IMG/VR virus record: IMGVR_UViG_3300049793_000049
Span: 1-27,374 of that record
DNA: 27,374 nucleotides
From: a virus
Reading direction: 5' to 3' (one strand)
Position 1 is the first letter of the stretch, and every line of letters begins with the position of its first letter. This document shows, one piece after another, positions 1-8,858 of this stretch. The notes beneath the pieces are model-generated. The model made no database searches and was not told the DNA's origin. It saw only the letters and a list, made by a program, of their open reading frames with translations. The position numbers and the translations under genes were made by a program.

Positions 1-285
1 CTTCATTACACCTTCTCCCTACCAACGCTTTCGGCGGATAGCGATACAAACGGGTGGACCAGCGCATGCGAAGACCTCATTGTCTTCCGCGCTACCTACG
101 ACATGATGGCGAATGTCCTTCGTGTTGGCGACGCTTCCACCCTAGAAAGTTACAAGAGCATGGAAATGGAAGCCTTCAAGATGATCCAATTTGGCAATGA
201 CATGCGGCAAGGTAGTGGCATGGAAGGCGCAGTAACCGGCTCCAACCAAGGCCAGTCTCCAAAAATTCCACACAAACCAACATGA
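1..285 (+). CDS. C-terminal end of a phage head-tail or tail accessory protein (partial)
   Basis: The frame is open from base 1 to a TGA at 283-285, so only the last 94 residues are in the window and the start lies upstream. The visible part is mixed polar and hydrophobic, with DLIVFRATYDMMANVL and a helical Met/Glu-rich stretch, ending in a polar Gly/Gln tail. Its place directly before large virion genes, and the look of the sequence, suggest a head-tail adaptor or tail accessory protein of podovirus-like phages. That role is inferred from context; no catalytic motif is seen. The next gene starts 8 bases after the stop. Confidence 0.75.
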   Translation, partial: LHYTFSLPTLSADSDTNGWTSACEDLIVFRATYDMMANVLRVGDASTLESYKSMEMEAFKMIQFGNDMRQGSGMEGAVTGSNQGQSPKIPHKPT

Positions 286-293
286 GGTAACCC

Positions 294-1775
294 ATGTCAA
301 CCGTAATTCCGTTTGGTGAATGGCTACCTGACCTTCCCCCTTACGGATTGAATGGGGCTACAGTCGCGACTAACGTCCTTCCGGATGCGGAATCATATCG
401 CCCATTCCCGCAACTAGTCCCCTACACAACTAGTGTTGGCGCTCGTGTAGTTGGTGGTATCTATGCTACTGACCCAGCCGGGAACAACTACAATTATGCC
501 GCTACCGGCGCTGCCCTCTACGCATTGACTGGTTCCAGCTTCTCCGATGCCACCCGGCTAGTTGGAGGAGGCTACACTACTAACGCCGAAGAGTACTGGG
601 AGTTCGCCAATTGGGGTAACACTGTTATCGGCGTCAATGGTCTCGTTGATCTTCCCCAACGTATTTCGCTTGGTGCTCTCAACTTCGCGGATATGTCCAT
701 TGGCGTAAAAGCCAAGCACATTGCAACGATGCGAGACTTTCTTGTCCTCGGCAATGTAAGTGACAGTGCTGCCAATGTGTATCGTGTGCGTTGGTCCGCT
801 ATCAACAATCCAACCAGCTTCACTGCTGATGCTGCAACCCTCGCTGACTACCAAGACCTCCCTTCCGAAGGAGGAATTGTTCAACGAATTGTGGGTGGTG
901 AATACGGCGTCATCTTCCAGCAGCGACGTATTTGGCGCATGACCTTCGTCGGTTCTCCTCTCATATTTCAGTTTGATCCGGTTCACAACAAGATTGGTGC
1001 ACTTGTTCCTCAATGCGTCGCCAACTACCAGAACCTCGTGTTCTTTCTTTCCGAAGATGGCTTCTACACTTTTGATGGTTCCCAACTTAATCCTATTGGG
1101 CGTTCCAAGGTAGATAAGTTTTTCCGTTCCGACCTCAACCCAAGTTACATTCAACGCATCATCGCCGCCATTGATCCCATCAACAAATATGTTATGTGGG
1201 CTTACGTTAGTAATGATGCTCCCAGTACCAACCCTGATAAACTTTTGGTTTACTCTTGGGCATTTGACCGTTGGACTATCGTACAAGGTCTTAATGTTGA
1301 ATACATTTTATCGATGGTCACAACCGGCTATACCCTCGATGGCCTCGATGCCATTACAACCAATCTTGATTTGCTGCCCTTTTCCCTCGATTCCTTGCAA
1401 TGGACAGGCGGAACTATAGTTGCCGCCGCATTCAACTCCGAGCATGTTCTTGGGCGTTTCAATGGTAGCGCAATGGCAGCAACAGTCACTACTCGTGAAT
1501 TCATGCTCTACCAAGATCAACGTGCAATGATTACGGAAGTACGTCCTGTTGTTCACGGCCTATCCGCCAGTACAACCATTACGCTTGTCAATCGCAACAC
1601 GCTTACAGAAAGTGCCAGTGTCGGTAGTAGCGCTACAGTTCCAAACGCTACTGGCTTCGTGCAAACCAGATGCAGCGCTCGTTATTTCAAGATTCAACTC
1701 AATACTGCTGTCAGCGTCAATTTCAAACAACTCACTGGTGTTGAAGTAAGTGGTCGTCCAGCGGGAGTCCGATAA
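294..1775 (+). CDS. Phage virion structural protein (tail or DNA-stabilisation type)
   Basis: This 493-residue protein starts at ATG 294 behind a GAGG ribosome site at 285-288. It opens with MSTVIPFGEWLPDLPPYG and is rich in beta-strand-type alternation throughout (GGIYATDPAGNNYNYAATG, LVFFLSEDGFYTFDG), with no signal peptide or membrane segment. The pattern resembles large beta-rich structural proteins found just upstream of tail fibres in podoviruses, where P22 gp10-like stabilisation or tail-tube functions have been assigned. The exact role is not shown by the sequence. The stop overlaps the next start by one base (TAATG), which suggests translational coupling within the late operon. Confidence 0.75.
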   Translation: MSTVIPFGEWLPDLPPYGLNGATVATNVLPDAESYRPFPQLVPYTTSVGARVVGGIYATDPAGNNYNYAATGAALYALTGSSFSDATRLVGGGYTTNAEEYWEFANWGNTVIGVNGLVDLPQRISLGALNFADMSIGVKAKHIATMRDFLVLGNVSDSAANVYRVRWSAINNPTSFTADAATLADYQDLPSEGGIVQRIVGGEYGVIFQQRRIWRMTFVGSPLIFQFDPVHNKIGALVPQCVANYQNLVFFLSEDGFYTFDGSQLNPIGRSKVDKFFRSDLNPSYIQRIIAAIDPINKYVMWAYVSNDAPSTNPDKLLVYSWAFDRWTIVQGLNVEYILSMVTTGYTLDGLDAITTNLDLLPFSLDSLQWTGGTIVAAAFNSEHVLGRFNGSAMAATVTTREFMLYQDQRAMITEVRPVVHGLSASTTITLVNRNTLTESASVGSSATVPNATGFVQTRCSARYFKIQLNTAVSVNFKQLTGVEVSGRPAGVR

Positions 1776-2116
1776 TGAGTATAAGTGCCGGAACCAAGCT
1801 TCCACCTCCATTCTTCATGACCAATATTACAGAATGGCAACGAAAAGCTGTTACATGGATGCTGCAAACCAATCAAGGTCATATAGACAATTGTGGCAGC
1901 GTTTCTCTTTTGTCTGGTACTGCCACTACAATCCTCACTGATAGTCGCATTGGCCTCAACTCCTTCATTGGCTTCATGCCCAAAACAGCGAATGCAGCGG
2001 CAGAAATTGGTGGTGGTACACTATATGTTGGTTCACAAAGCGAAGGTGCAGCAACTCTCACGCATGCCAATGACGTAACTGGTGATCGTACTTTTCGCTT
2101 TTGCATTCTAGGATAA
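1775..2116 (+). CDS. Small conserved virion-associated protein, tail-fibre neighbour
   Basis: This 113-residue protein starts at ATG 1775, overlapping the previous stop, with GGGAG about eight bases upstream. A helix near residues 13-30 (FFMTNITEWQRKAVTW) is followed by a beta-rich part with TTILTDSRIGLNSFIGFMP, then AAAEIGGGTLYVGSQSEGAATLTH and a final RTFRFCILG. Proteins with this layout (tolerance for a TT-D-RI-S-I-P core followed by TANAAAE and a DRTFR ending) are common next to tail-fibre genes in podoviruses. Their function is not established. It probably belongs to the tail or the fibre attachment site, which is inferred from position only. Confidence 0.75.
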   Translation: MSISAGTKLPPPFFMTNITEWQRKAVTWMLQTNQGHIDNCGSVSLLSGTATTILTDSRIGLNSFIGFMPKTANAAAEIGGGTLYVGSQSEGAATLTHANDVTGDRTFRFCILG

Positions 2117-2121
2117 TTATC

Positions 2122-3681
2122 ATGGCTAAAATCGGCACTTGGTCCACGACCGCCGCAAGCAACAACAACACTCCCCCGGATGGATGGCCGGAAGGGCAAG
2201 CTCCCTCTACGGTCAATGATTGTGCGCGGGAAATGATGGCAGCACTTCGCACTGCCCTCCAAGATATTCAATGGTTTGACCACGGCTTTTTTCCTATCAC
2301 TGTTGGTGGCGACGCCTTTACCGTAACTGGCGATCAAAGCGCATTTCTGCAAGCAGGGGGCAAACTTAAACTTTACGATGGTGCTGCCGTAATTTATCGC
2401 AGCATTGCGACTGTAAGCGCGAGTGCTACCACAATGGTAGTAATGGATGCCGGAACAGCCGTAGACTCATCCTTGTCGTCATTTGCAGTCGGAATTCTTA
2501 GTAACACGAATGGTGCAATTCCAAATCGTTTCAGCACATCGGCAATTGAAGTTGCTGTGCTTTCCGCTGCATCGGCTACATTTGCAAATATAAACATTGC
2601 TTCATTAGTGGCAACCACAATAACCGCTACTGATGTTCACATTAGTCGTTTAAGCGCAGCTTCTGCAACTATTGCAACTCTTTTTGTTAATGTCCTCTCA
2701 GTTAGTAGTACAACCCATTTGGTAGGAACTCTCACTCAAGGTGGCTATATCACGGTTGTTTCCAGTGGCCCCCGCGTGGAACTCAATAAAGCTGGCGCAG
2801 GTTTCATGTGGTACATCGATTCCAGCAACAAATTTGGAGTTTCCAATACAAACGGTGATGGCCTTACTCAAACTGAACTCGCTATAATCGATACGAACGG
2901 TAATTTCCGTGCCCTTAATAATCTCAGTGCATCAGGTGTCTTTACTACCAACGCCAACTTTGGGACAATGACAGCAGGTAGCGCTACTATAAATAATTGT
3001 TTCATCGGTAGTGGAGTAATTACTACTCTCACAGTTTCCGCAGTAGTTGTTTTAGGACAATTACGAGGCAAGAATGGAACTGCCGCTTCCCCAAGCATTA
3101 TTTTTGATGTGGGAGACCTTAATACAGGTTTTTATTGGCCCGGTGCAGGACTTATAAGTATTGCATGCGGGGGTACAGCAGCAGTCGGTATCTCGCAATA
3201 TGGTATTTTCATGACTAATGCAGGTCAACGTCTCCAAGTAGGGACTGGTAGTGAAGGTACACCAGCTATTTTCTATGATAATACTGATACTACAACTGGC
3301 CCTTATTGGGTAAGTAGTGGTGTTCTTGGTTGGGCTTGCAATGGGGTACAAGAAGCACGCCTTCTTAGCACTGGCTTCGTTAGTCAAGCTTATACTGTCA
3401 CCTCTGATGCCGCTACTAAAAAAGATTGGACGCCACTTGCTTCCGATTTTGTGTCTCGTTTAGCTGATATGCAAGCTGGCTCTTACACCAAAATTAAGAA
3501 TGACAGACGCGCAATTGGCGTCCCCGCTCAAGATTTACAACAATTGATGCCGGAAGCTGTTCTTGAACAAGACGGGGTTCTTCTCGCTAATTATGGTCCT
3601 GCTGCGATGATTTCAGCGATTGCTCTTGCTAAAAAAGTTGAAGAACTTACTGCGCGTCTTGAAGCATTGGAGAAGAAATGA
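2122..3681 (+). CDS. Tail fibre or tailspike with C-terminal S74 intramolecular chaperone
   Basis: The chosen start is ATG 2122 (MAKIGTWSTTAAS), eight bases after AGGA at 2110-2113; an in-frame TTG at 2101 lies inside the previous gene and is less likely. The protein is 519 residues. Residues about 130-330 hold repeats of the type LSAASATxATL and ISRLSAASATIATL, typical of trimeric beta-helical fibres. Residues about 425-519 match the peptidase S74 chaperone: TSDAATKKDW with Ser428 and Lys433 five residues apart (the known self-cleavage dyad), then RRAIGVPAQDLQQLMPEAV and a closing coiled coil (AKKVEELTARLEALEKK). In the family this domain trimerises the fibre and then cuts itself off. The fibre probably binds the host surface; no receptor-degrading enzyme motif is evident. 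Confidence 0.9.
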   Translation: MAKIGTWSTTAASNNNTPPDGWPEGQAPSTVNDCAREMMAALRTALQDIQWFDHGFFPITVGGDAFTVTGDQSAFLQAGGKLKLYDGAAVIYRSIATVSASATTMVVMDAGTAVDSSLSSFAVGILSNTNGAIPNRFSTSAIEVAVLSAASATFANINIASLVATTITATDVHISRLSAASATIATLFVNVLSVSSTTHLVGTLTQGGYITVVSSGPRVELNKAGAGFMWYIDSSNKFGVSNTNGDGLTQTELAIIDTNGNFRALNNLSASGVFTTNANFGTMTAGSATINNCFIGSGVITTLTVSAVVVLGQLRGKNGTAASPSIIFDVGDLNTGFYWPGAGLISIACGGTAAVGISQYGIFMTNAGQRLQVGTGSEGTPAIFYDNTDTTTGPYWVSSGVLGWACNGVQEARLLSTGFVSQAYTVTSDAATKKDWTPLASDFVSRLADMQAGSYTKIKNDRRAIGVPAQDLQQLMPEAVLEQDGVLLANYGPAAMISAIALAKKVEELTARLEALEKK

Positions 3682-4097
3682 GTGACCTCCACATGCGCGG
3701 CGTTCCTGCCGAAGTTGTCGCCAACCTTTGGCACTATGCCGAACCATACATCAAGCGCGCTCTCGACCATGCTAATGGGGAATTTACACTTGAAGATTTC
3801 CGTCAAATGTGCATCAATCGAGTCGTTCAACTTTGGCTCATCAGCAAAGAAAATCGAGTTGTCGGAGCAATAACAACTGAAATTGTCGTCTATCCTCAAT
3901 GCAAGCACTGCCGCGTCATAACGTTGGCCGGTAGTAATTTTGTTGAATGGGTTGAACTTGCTGATGCTACACTATCGGAATGGGCTAAGGAGCAAGGTTG
4001 CAACGCCCTAGAATCCTATGTTCGTAAAGGACTGGTCCCCAAGATGGAGCCATTCGGTTACAAGCACAAGCATTCTGTGCTGGTGAAGGAGATATGA
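3678..4097 (+). CDS. GNAT-like (N-acetyltransferase fold) phage protein
   Basis: This 139-residue protein starts at ATG 3678, overlapping the fibre stop as ATGA, with GGAG upstream. The order of elements fits a small GNAT fold: an N-terminal helix (VANLWHYAEPYIKRAL), a strand with QLWLISKENRVVGAITTEI, a strand with CRVITLAGSN, a helix with LADATLSEWAKEQGC, then YVRKGLVPKMEPFGYKHKHSVLVKEI, where a G-x-x-K-x-x-E-x-F-G-Y-K ending is typical of these phage proteins. Similar genes sit between fibre and ejection genes in several podoviruses. The canonical acetyl-CoA loop (R/Q-x-x-G-x-G/A) is not obvious, so enzymatic activity is uncertain. Confidence 0.65.
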   Translation: MSDLHMRGVPAEVVANLWHYAEPYIKRALDHANGEFTLEDFRQMCINRVVQLWLISKENRVVGAITTEIVVYPQCKHCRVITLAGSNFVEWVELADATLSEWAKEQGCNALESYVRKGLVPKMEPFGYKHKHSVLVKEI

Positions 4098-4098
4098 A

Positions 4099-5490
4099 AT
4101 GAGTAAAGGCGGCAGCAGCGGAGGCGGTTCAACCACTACCGTCCAGAAAGCGGACCCTTGGGTTGGTCTTCAACCAGCCCTGTCACAGCTATACAATAGT
4201 GCGCTTTCCAACTATCAAAGTGGTGGTCCCCAATATTATCCGGGGCAAACGCTTGCTGGTAGTAATCCGGAAATTAGTTCTGCTCTCAATTTAGGATGGG
4301 GCACCAGCGCTAATAATTTAAATCAAATCAACACAGCGGAAAGCCAACTTGGACGAACTGCTGCTGGTCTTACTCCATGGGATAATCCGGCTTACACCCA
4401 ACTTCAACAAATCTCTCAAGGCGGCAACATTGATAGTAATCCTGCATTCGGAACACTTTGGGACATAGGTCATGGGGTTTTCAATGGATCTGGTACAACT
4501 CCCGGTCAAGATATCCAACAGCAACTTGCTGGCAATGGCGGTACATTTGGGCAATTCGGCAGTGGCGCATTCATGGGGGGCAACACAGCTAATCCTTACT
4601 TAAATAGCACAGCCAATGGCAACTACCTCACCGAACAAACCAATCCATATTTGCGCGGCATGTTCAACGACGCTACTGGAGCAATTACAGACCAATTTAA
4701 GAATGCCATCGCTCCCGGCTTAGCTTCTCAATTTAGCGCAGCAGGGCGGACAGGCAGCGGTGCAGCCGCAAACGCATTCGACAATGCCAGCGGTACTCTT
4801 GGTCGTACCCTCAATAATGCCGCCAGCAGCATCTACGGCGGCGCATATGAGAATGAACGTCAACGCCAGCAACAAGCAATTAGCATGCTTTCTGGTAACT
4901 ACAACACTGAACGTGGTATGCAACTGCAAGGCGCATCCGGCCAACTTGGTGCGGCCCAAGGTCTCTCCAATCTTGGTATGAATCGTGCTAATCTCCAATT
5001 ACAAGGCGCACAAGGTCTTGCCAACCTTAATTCCACAGAACGTGCCCAACAATTGCAAGCTATGCAAATGCAAACCAGCCAATATGGACTTGAACGTGGG
5101 TTACAGCAACAAGCACAACTCGCTGTACCGCAGATGCAAGCTGCTCAACAACAAAATTTGTCACAGCTACTTGGCATCGGCCAATATGAGCAAGGCCAGC
5201 AACAAGACATCATCAATGCGGACATGGCTCGTTATAATTATGGACAACAATTGCCAACTCAAAATTTGCAAACTCTCAATCAACTTTTGCAAGGTGGTTC
5301 CGCATATAGTGGTTCTCAATCCACCAGTAACCAATCTCTCAATCGCAACCCATTCGCTTCCGCACTCGGAGGTGCAAGCGCTGCATATGGGATTGGTGGT
5401 GCATTAGGAGCAGGTAGTGGATTAGGTGGTATGCTCATGGGATGGCCGGGGATGCTTGGCGGTGCATTACTCGGTGGCCTTTTCGGCTAA
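4099..5490 (+). CDS. Putative internal virion / DNA ejection protein (Gln/Ala-rich, first of three)
   Basis: This 463-residue protein starts at ATG 4099 with a strong AAGGAG site inside the end of the previous gene. It begins MSKGGSSGGGSTTTVQKADPW. Residues about 240-400 form a helical, glutamine-rich repeat region (ERQRQQQAISMLSG, ERGMQLQGASGQLG, LQLQGAQGLANL). The last 45 residues are Gly/Ala-rich and hydrophobic (ASAAYGIGGALGAGSG, GMLGGALLGGLFG), like a membrane-inserting tail. Size, composition and position before a transglycosylase-containing gene match the internal core proteins that podoviruses inject ahead of DNA. Function is inferred from architecture and order. Confidence 0.7.
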   Translation: MSKGGSSGGGSTTTVQKADPWVGLQPALSQLYNSALSNYQSGGPQYYPGQTLAGSNPEISSALNLGWGTSANNLNQINTAESQLGRTAAGLTPWDNPAYTQLQQISQGGNIDSNPAFGTLWDIGHGVFNGSGTTPGQDIQQQLAGNGGTFGQFGSGAFMGGNTANPYLNSTANGNYLTEQTNPYLRGMFNDATGAITDQFKNAIAPGLASQFSAAGRTGSGAAANAFDNASGTLGRTLNNAASSIYGGAYENERQRQQQAISMLSGNYNTERGMQLQGASGQLGAAQGLSNLGMNRANLQLQGAQGLANLNSTERAQQLQAMQMQTSQYGLERGLQQQAQLAVPQMQAAQQQNLSQLLGIGQYEQGQQQDIINADMARYNYGQQLPTQNLQTLNQLLQGGSAYSGSQSTSNQSLNRNPFASALGGASAAYGIGGALGAGSGLGGMLMGWPGMLGGALLGGLFG

Positions 5491-5508
5491 TCGTAATTGG
5501 GGAATATC

Positions 5509-7071
5509 ATGGCTTTCGACTTCGGCGCACTCCTACAAAATCCTGCCTTTCAATTTGGTACAACCCTGCTTGGCTCCGCACGCCAACCGGGTGCGATTGG
5601 CAATGCCTTTTCGTCCATCCAAAAGCTACAAGAGTACAAGCAACAGCAAGAATTGCAGAAAGCACAAATTGAGAATATGCAGGCACAACGCCGCGCAGAA
5701 GAAGAACGCGCTCGTATCGCGCAAGGTCAACTTGATCGCCAAAATGACATTGCAGAACGGGTAGCCGTAGCTGAAGAACGTAAGCAACAAATTCAAGATG
5801 CTTTTATGAAGCAATTGCAAGGACTTGGCATTATGGGAGGCGCACCGCCTCAACAGCAACAAATGCCAGCCCCTCAACAAGATCCACAAAGTAGCATTAC
5901 CCCTCAGTTAATGGACTCGCTCGCTCAAGTGGAAAGCAGCGGCAATCCTACTGCCATTAATCCGCAAAGTGGTGCGCAAGGCATGTATCAATTTATGCCA
6001 GCCACAACCCGTATGATCCAACAACGAAATCCGCAATTCGATCCAATGAATCCGCAAATGGCTCGCACTGCTGCACAACAATATTTGCAAACTCTTACAG
6101 CCCAACATGGAGGCTCTCTTGAGCGCGCTCTCGCCGCTTACGGGGGCTTTAAGAAGAAGGACCCAACAGTTTACATTCAAAAAGTAATGGCGGGTGCTGG
6201 CATGCAGCCGCAACAACCGCAAGCTGCTGCTGGTTCTCCTGTCCCTGTTGCGGGTGGCATGGCTAATCAAGGACTAGATATTGCGCGTCTTGGTGTTGGT
6301 GCTGGTGTTGCCGGGGTTCAGGGTGCTGCACAAATTATGGAACTCGCTAAAATCATGGCTCCACAAAATGTAACTGCTGGCTCTTATCAACGTACTTCTG
6401 ATGGGCAAATGCAGTACGTTCCAGATCCCAAGGAAGCTGTACGTAATGAACAGGAAGCTGCTCGTATCGCATTGGAGCAGCAACGCACAGCTAACGACAC
6501 TGCACGCGCCAATGCTACCATCGATGAGAAAAACCAAAAAGTTGCAACTGCAAAAGAAGGAGCCATTAGTGGATTTCGTGAAGTTACAGACTCTATGGAT
6601 AACCTCTCCAAAGCTGCTAAAGAACTTCTAGCTATGCCCGGTCTTCCTTCGACTACCGGGTTAAGTGGTGTTGCAAAAATCTACAACCTCACACAAGAAG
6701 GCCGTGATGCTGCTGCTGCTCTTGAAACTCTTCAAAGTAAAATAGCCGTTGACCAACTCATGAAAATGAAAGCTCTTTCCGCTAACGGCGCAAGCGGGTT
6801 TGGCGCGTTATCCGGCCCTGAATTGCGTCTTCTGGAAACATATCAAGTAAATCTCAGTAAAGCGACTAGTCTTCCTGCTCGACAAAAAGCTCTTAAAGAC
6901 TTGATGGACTTCGCTGATCTTACTAAAGCTAGAGTTCGTGATCGCGTTAAAGGAACTTATGGTGAAGAAGCGATTAAAGACTCAGCTTCTCCTAGTAGCC
7001 CAACTTCCAGCACAAATGAAATCCTCACACCAGAACAATATATTCAGAAGTACAGCAAGCCTAAACATTGA
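5509..7071 (+). CDS. Internal virion / ejection protein with lytic transglycosylase domain
   Basis: ATG 5509 (MAFDFGALL) is preferred over TTG 5497 because GGGGA lies at 5499-5503. The product is 520 residues. Residues 38-105 are a Gln/Glu/Arg coiled coil. Residues about 127-230 are an SLT-type lytic transglycosylase: SLAQVESSGNPTAINPQSGA with catalytic Glu142, then GMYQFMPAT, and a final AYGGFKKKDPTVYIQKVMAG. The C-terminal half is helical and charged. In related podoviruses such proteins enter the envelope at infection and cut peptidoglycan locally so DNA can pass. The usual AYNAGP motif is altered to AYGGFKKK, so substrate contacts may differ. The stop overlaps an in-frame TTG of the next gene. 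Confidence 0.85.
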   Translation: MAFDFGALLQNPAFQFGTTLLGSARQPGAIGNAFSSIQKLQEYKQQQELQKAQIENMQAQRRAEEERARIAQGQLDRQNDIAERVAVAEERKQQIQDAFMKQLQGLGIMGGAPPQQQQMPAPQQDPQSSITPQLMDSLAQVESSGNPTAINPQSGAQGMYQFMPATTRMIQQRNPQFDPMNPQMARTAAQQYLQTLTAQHGGSLERALAAYGGFKKKDPTVYIQKVMAGAGMQPQQPQAAAGSPVPVAGGMANQGLDIARLGVGAGVAGVQGAAQIMELAKIMAPQNVTAGSYQRTSDGQMQYVPDPKEAVRNEQEAARIALEQQRTANDTARANATIDEKNQKVATAKEGAISGFREVTDSMDNLSKAAKELLAMPGLPSTTGLSGVAKIYNLTQEGRDAAAALETLQSKIAVDQLMKMKALSANGASGFGALSGPELRLLETYQVNLSKATSLPARQKALKDLMDFADLTKARVRDRVKGTYGEEAIKDSASPSSPTSSTNEILTPEQYIQKYSKPKH

Positions 7072-7082
7072 TTGGAATCGCC

Positions 7083-8609
7083 ATGCCTCGCGTTCGTATG
7101 CCAACCGGCGAAATTGTAGATATGCCCGATAATCCAACACCGGAATTACTGGCACAACTCGCCGCAATTCAAGCCCCGCAGCAAGCCACGCCTGACCCTC
7201 GTTACGCTGCTATGAACCCTGTTCAGCGCTTCCTGTCGGATAAACCATTCGATGACCCAACACTTGCCAATCTCGCGCAAGGAACTGGTCTTGCCGCAAA
7301 AGCTCTTACTCAAGGAGTAACTAGTAGTGGCACAATGATTGCCGATCCCCTTATAGCGATGGCAAATATGGCTACTGGTTCCAATATGCGATTGCCCTCC
7401 CAAGGAATCAGCAAAGCCTTCCCAAAGGCTCGCAATACTACAGAACGCGTCATGGAAACTCTTGGCTCGATGCTGGCCGGATCACGTGACCCACTCATGA
7501 ATGCTGCAACCTCCCGTTACTTGCCTCCTGCTACCAGTCGCATTCCTACTGCTCGCGAAGACGCCATTCTCAAAGGTCAGCAACTCGGCTACAAAGTCCC
7601 CCCATCCGAATCGACAGGCGGCGTCATCGGGACCCAACTTGAACGCACTGCTGGTAAGGAGCCTCTCTACAATACGATGGCCCTAGAGAACCAAAACCTC
7701 ACGGATAAACTTTCCCGGCAAGTGGTCGGCCTCGCCCCCGGCCAACGTATTACACAGGAGGCCATTGATACTGCCAAAAAAGCAACCTATGCGGCAGGTT
7801 ATGAGCCTATTAAAGCAATCGGCACTATTACCACAGGCAAGACCTACCGGCAAGCGCTTGACAAGGTTCTTACAGACTTCCAAGGTGCGCCGGGCAGCTT
7901 CCCTCTCGCCACAAAGAACGATGTGAAGGGGCTTGTCGATGCCTATAGAGTTCGCAGTTTTGATAGTTCACACGCTATCGAAGCTATCCAAAACTTGCGG
8001 CAAGACGCAACTCAATCCTTTCGAAGCGGCAATCCCAATCTTGGGCAAGCTCAAAGTGCTGTAGCCAAAGCTTTAGAGAATAATGTAGAGCAAAATTTGC
8101 AAGGCATGGGGCAAGACGGCGCAAAAATGTTGGCCGAATTTCGGGCGAGCCGTGTGCAACTTGCCAAGCAAAACGTCATTGCCAAAGCTTTAGAAAAAGG
8201 CACCGGGGAAGTCAATGCGCAGAAAATTGCAGGGATGCTTAAACGCAATGGTGAGAACTACCTTACGGATAAACTCTCCACAATTGGCAACTTCGCTGCC
8301 AACGCCCAAAAAGTAACGAAGGTTCCGCAGATGCAATCTGTCCCTGTTTATCGTCATCCCATTGGTACAGCACTTGGGACCGCAGGACTTGCTTCATTGA
8401 TTCCCGGTGGGCAAATTCCCGCTGCAATGATTGCTGGATTTCCTCTTGGGCAAGCTGGCCTTCGTCAAGCCATGATGTCGTCCACTGCCCAACGCATGAT
8501 AGGCCCTCAACTTGATCCCAACATTCTTGCTCGCCTAGCTGGCAATCCCTCAGTCATTAATGCCTTGCCAACTGGTTTGGAACAGACTGGCCTATTCGGT
8601 CCCCGGTAA
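7083..8609 (+). CDS. Putative internal virion / DNA ejection protein (third of three)
   Basis: This 508-residue protein starts at ATG 7083 (MPRVRMPTGEIVDMPDNPTPE) with GGA at 7074-7076; an in-frame TTG at 7068 is the alternative. It is mostly helical and Ala/Gln-rich, with a proline-rich N-terminal 45 residues and a hydrophobic Gly/Pro-containing stretch near residues 420-460 (GTALGTAGLASLIPGG, AAMIAGFPLGQAGL) that could interact with membranes. No enzyme motif is seen. Position after the transglycosylase protein and immediately before the lysis genes is the usual place of the last ejection protein in podoviruses. The role is inferred from order and composition. Confidence 0.7.
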   Translation: MPRVRMPTGEIVDMPDNPTPELLAQLAAIQAPQQATPDPRYAAMNPVQRFLSDKPFDDPTLANLAQGTGLAAKALTQGVTSSGTMIADPLIAMANMATGSNMRLPSQGISKAFPKARNTTERVMETLGSMLAGSRDPLMNAATSRYLPPATSRIPTAREDAILKGQQLGYKVPPSESTGGVIGTQLERTAGKEPLYNTMALENQNLTDKLSRQVVGLAPGQRITQEAIDTAKKATYAAGYEPIKAIGTITTGKTYRQALDKVLTDFQGAPGSFPLATKNDVKGLVDAYRVRSFDSSHAIEAIQNLRQDATQSFRSGNPNLGQAQSAVAKALENNVEQNLQGMGQDGAKMLAEFRASRVQLAKQNVIAKALEKGTGEVNAQKIAGMLKRNGENYLTDKLSTIGNFAANAQKVTKVPQMQSVPVYRHPIGTALGTAGLASLIPGGQIPAAMIAGFPLGQAGLRQAMMSSTAQRMIGPQLDPNILARLAGNPSVINALPTGLEQTGLFGPR

Positions 8610-8641
8610 CAATAATGAATACCAATATGGGAGTACCTATC

Positions 8642-8839
8642 ATGGAATACGAAAAACCAACTATGGTCACTAATCAAGACCTTTACGAGCGCATGAATGA
8701 ACTCGAAAATAAAGTGGACATCATCTGTGCAAAAATGGAGCAAGCAACAGGTGCATGGACATTCATCAAAATTCTTTGCAGCGTAGCATTTGGCATTGCT
8801 GTTATTTGGAATTCCATTTCTACTTACATGAAACCTTAA
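8642..8839 (+). CDS. Small coiled-coil membrane protein in the lysis cassette (possible holin-class or XhlA-like)
   Basis: ATG 8642 is chosen over ATG 8615 because GGGAG at 8629-8633 sits eight bases upstream of it and nothing comparable precedes 8615. The 65-residue protein has a polar N-terminal helix with heptad character (DLYERMNELENKVDIICAKMEQ, residues about 12-33) followed by one membrane span (FIKILCSVAFGIAVIW, about 41-58) and a short basic end. This layout resembles the XhlA-type haemolysin/holin-accessory proteins. It precedes the endolysin, so a role in lysis timing or membrane permeabilisation is likely but unproven. Confidence 0.7.
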   Translation: MEYEKPTMVTNQDLYERMNELENKVDIICAKMEQATGAWTFIKILCSVAFGIAVIWNSISTYMKP

Positions 8840-8858
8840 TCACATATAGGAGTAACAA

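Noticed and set aside
558-1286. Long antisense open frame (242 codons) opposite the 493-residue structural gene
   Set aside because: No ribosome site, no protein-like pattern, and the + strand gene fits its neighbours; it is a mirror of codon bias.
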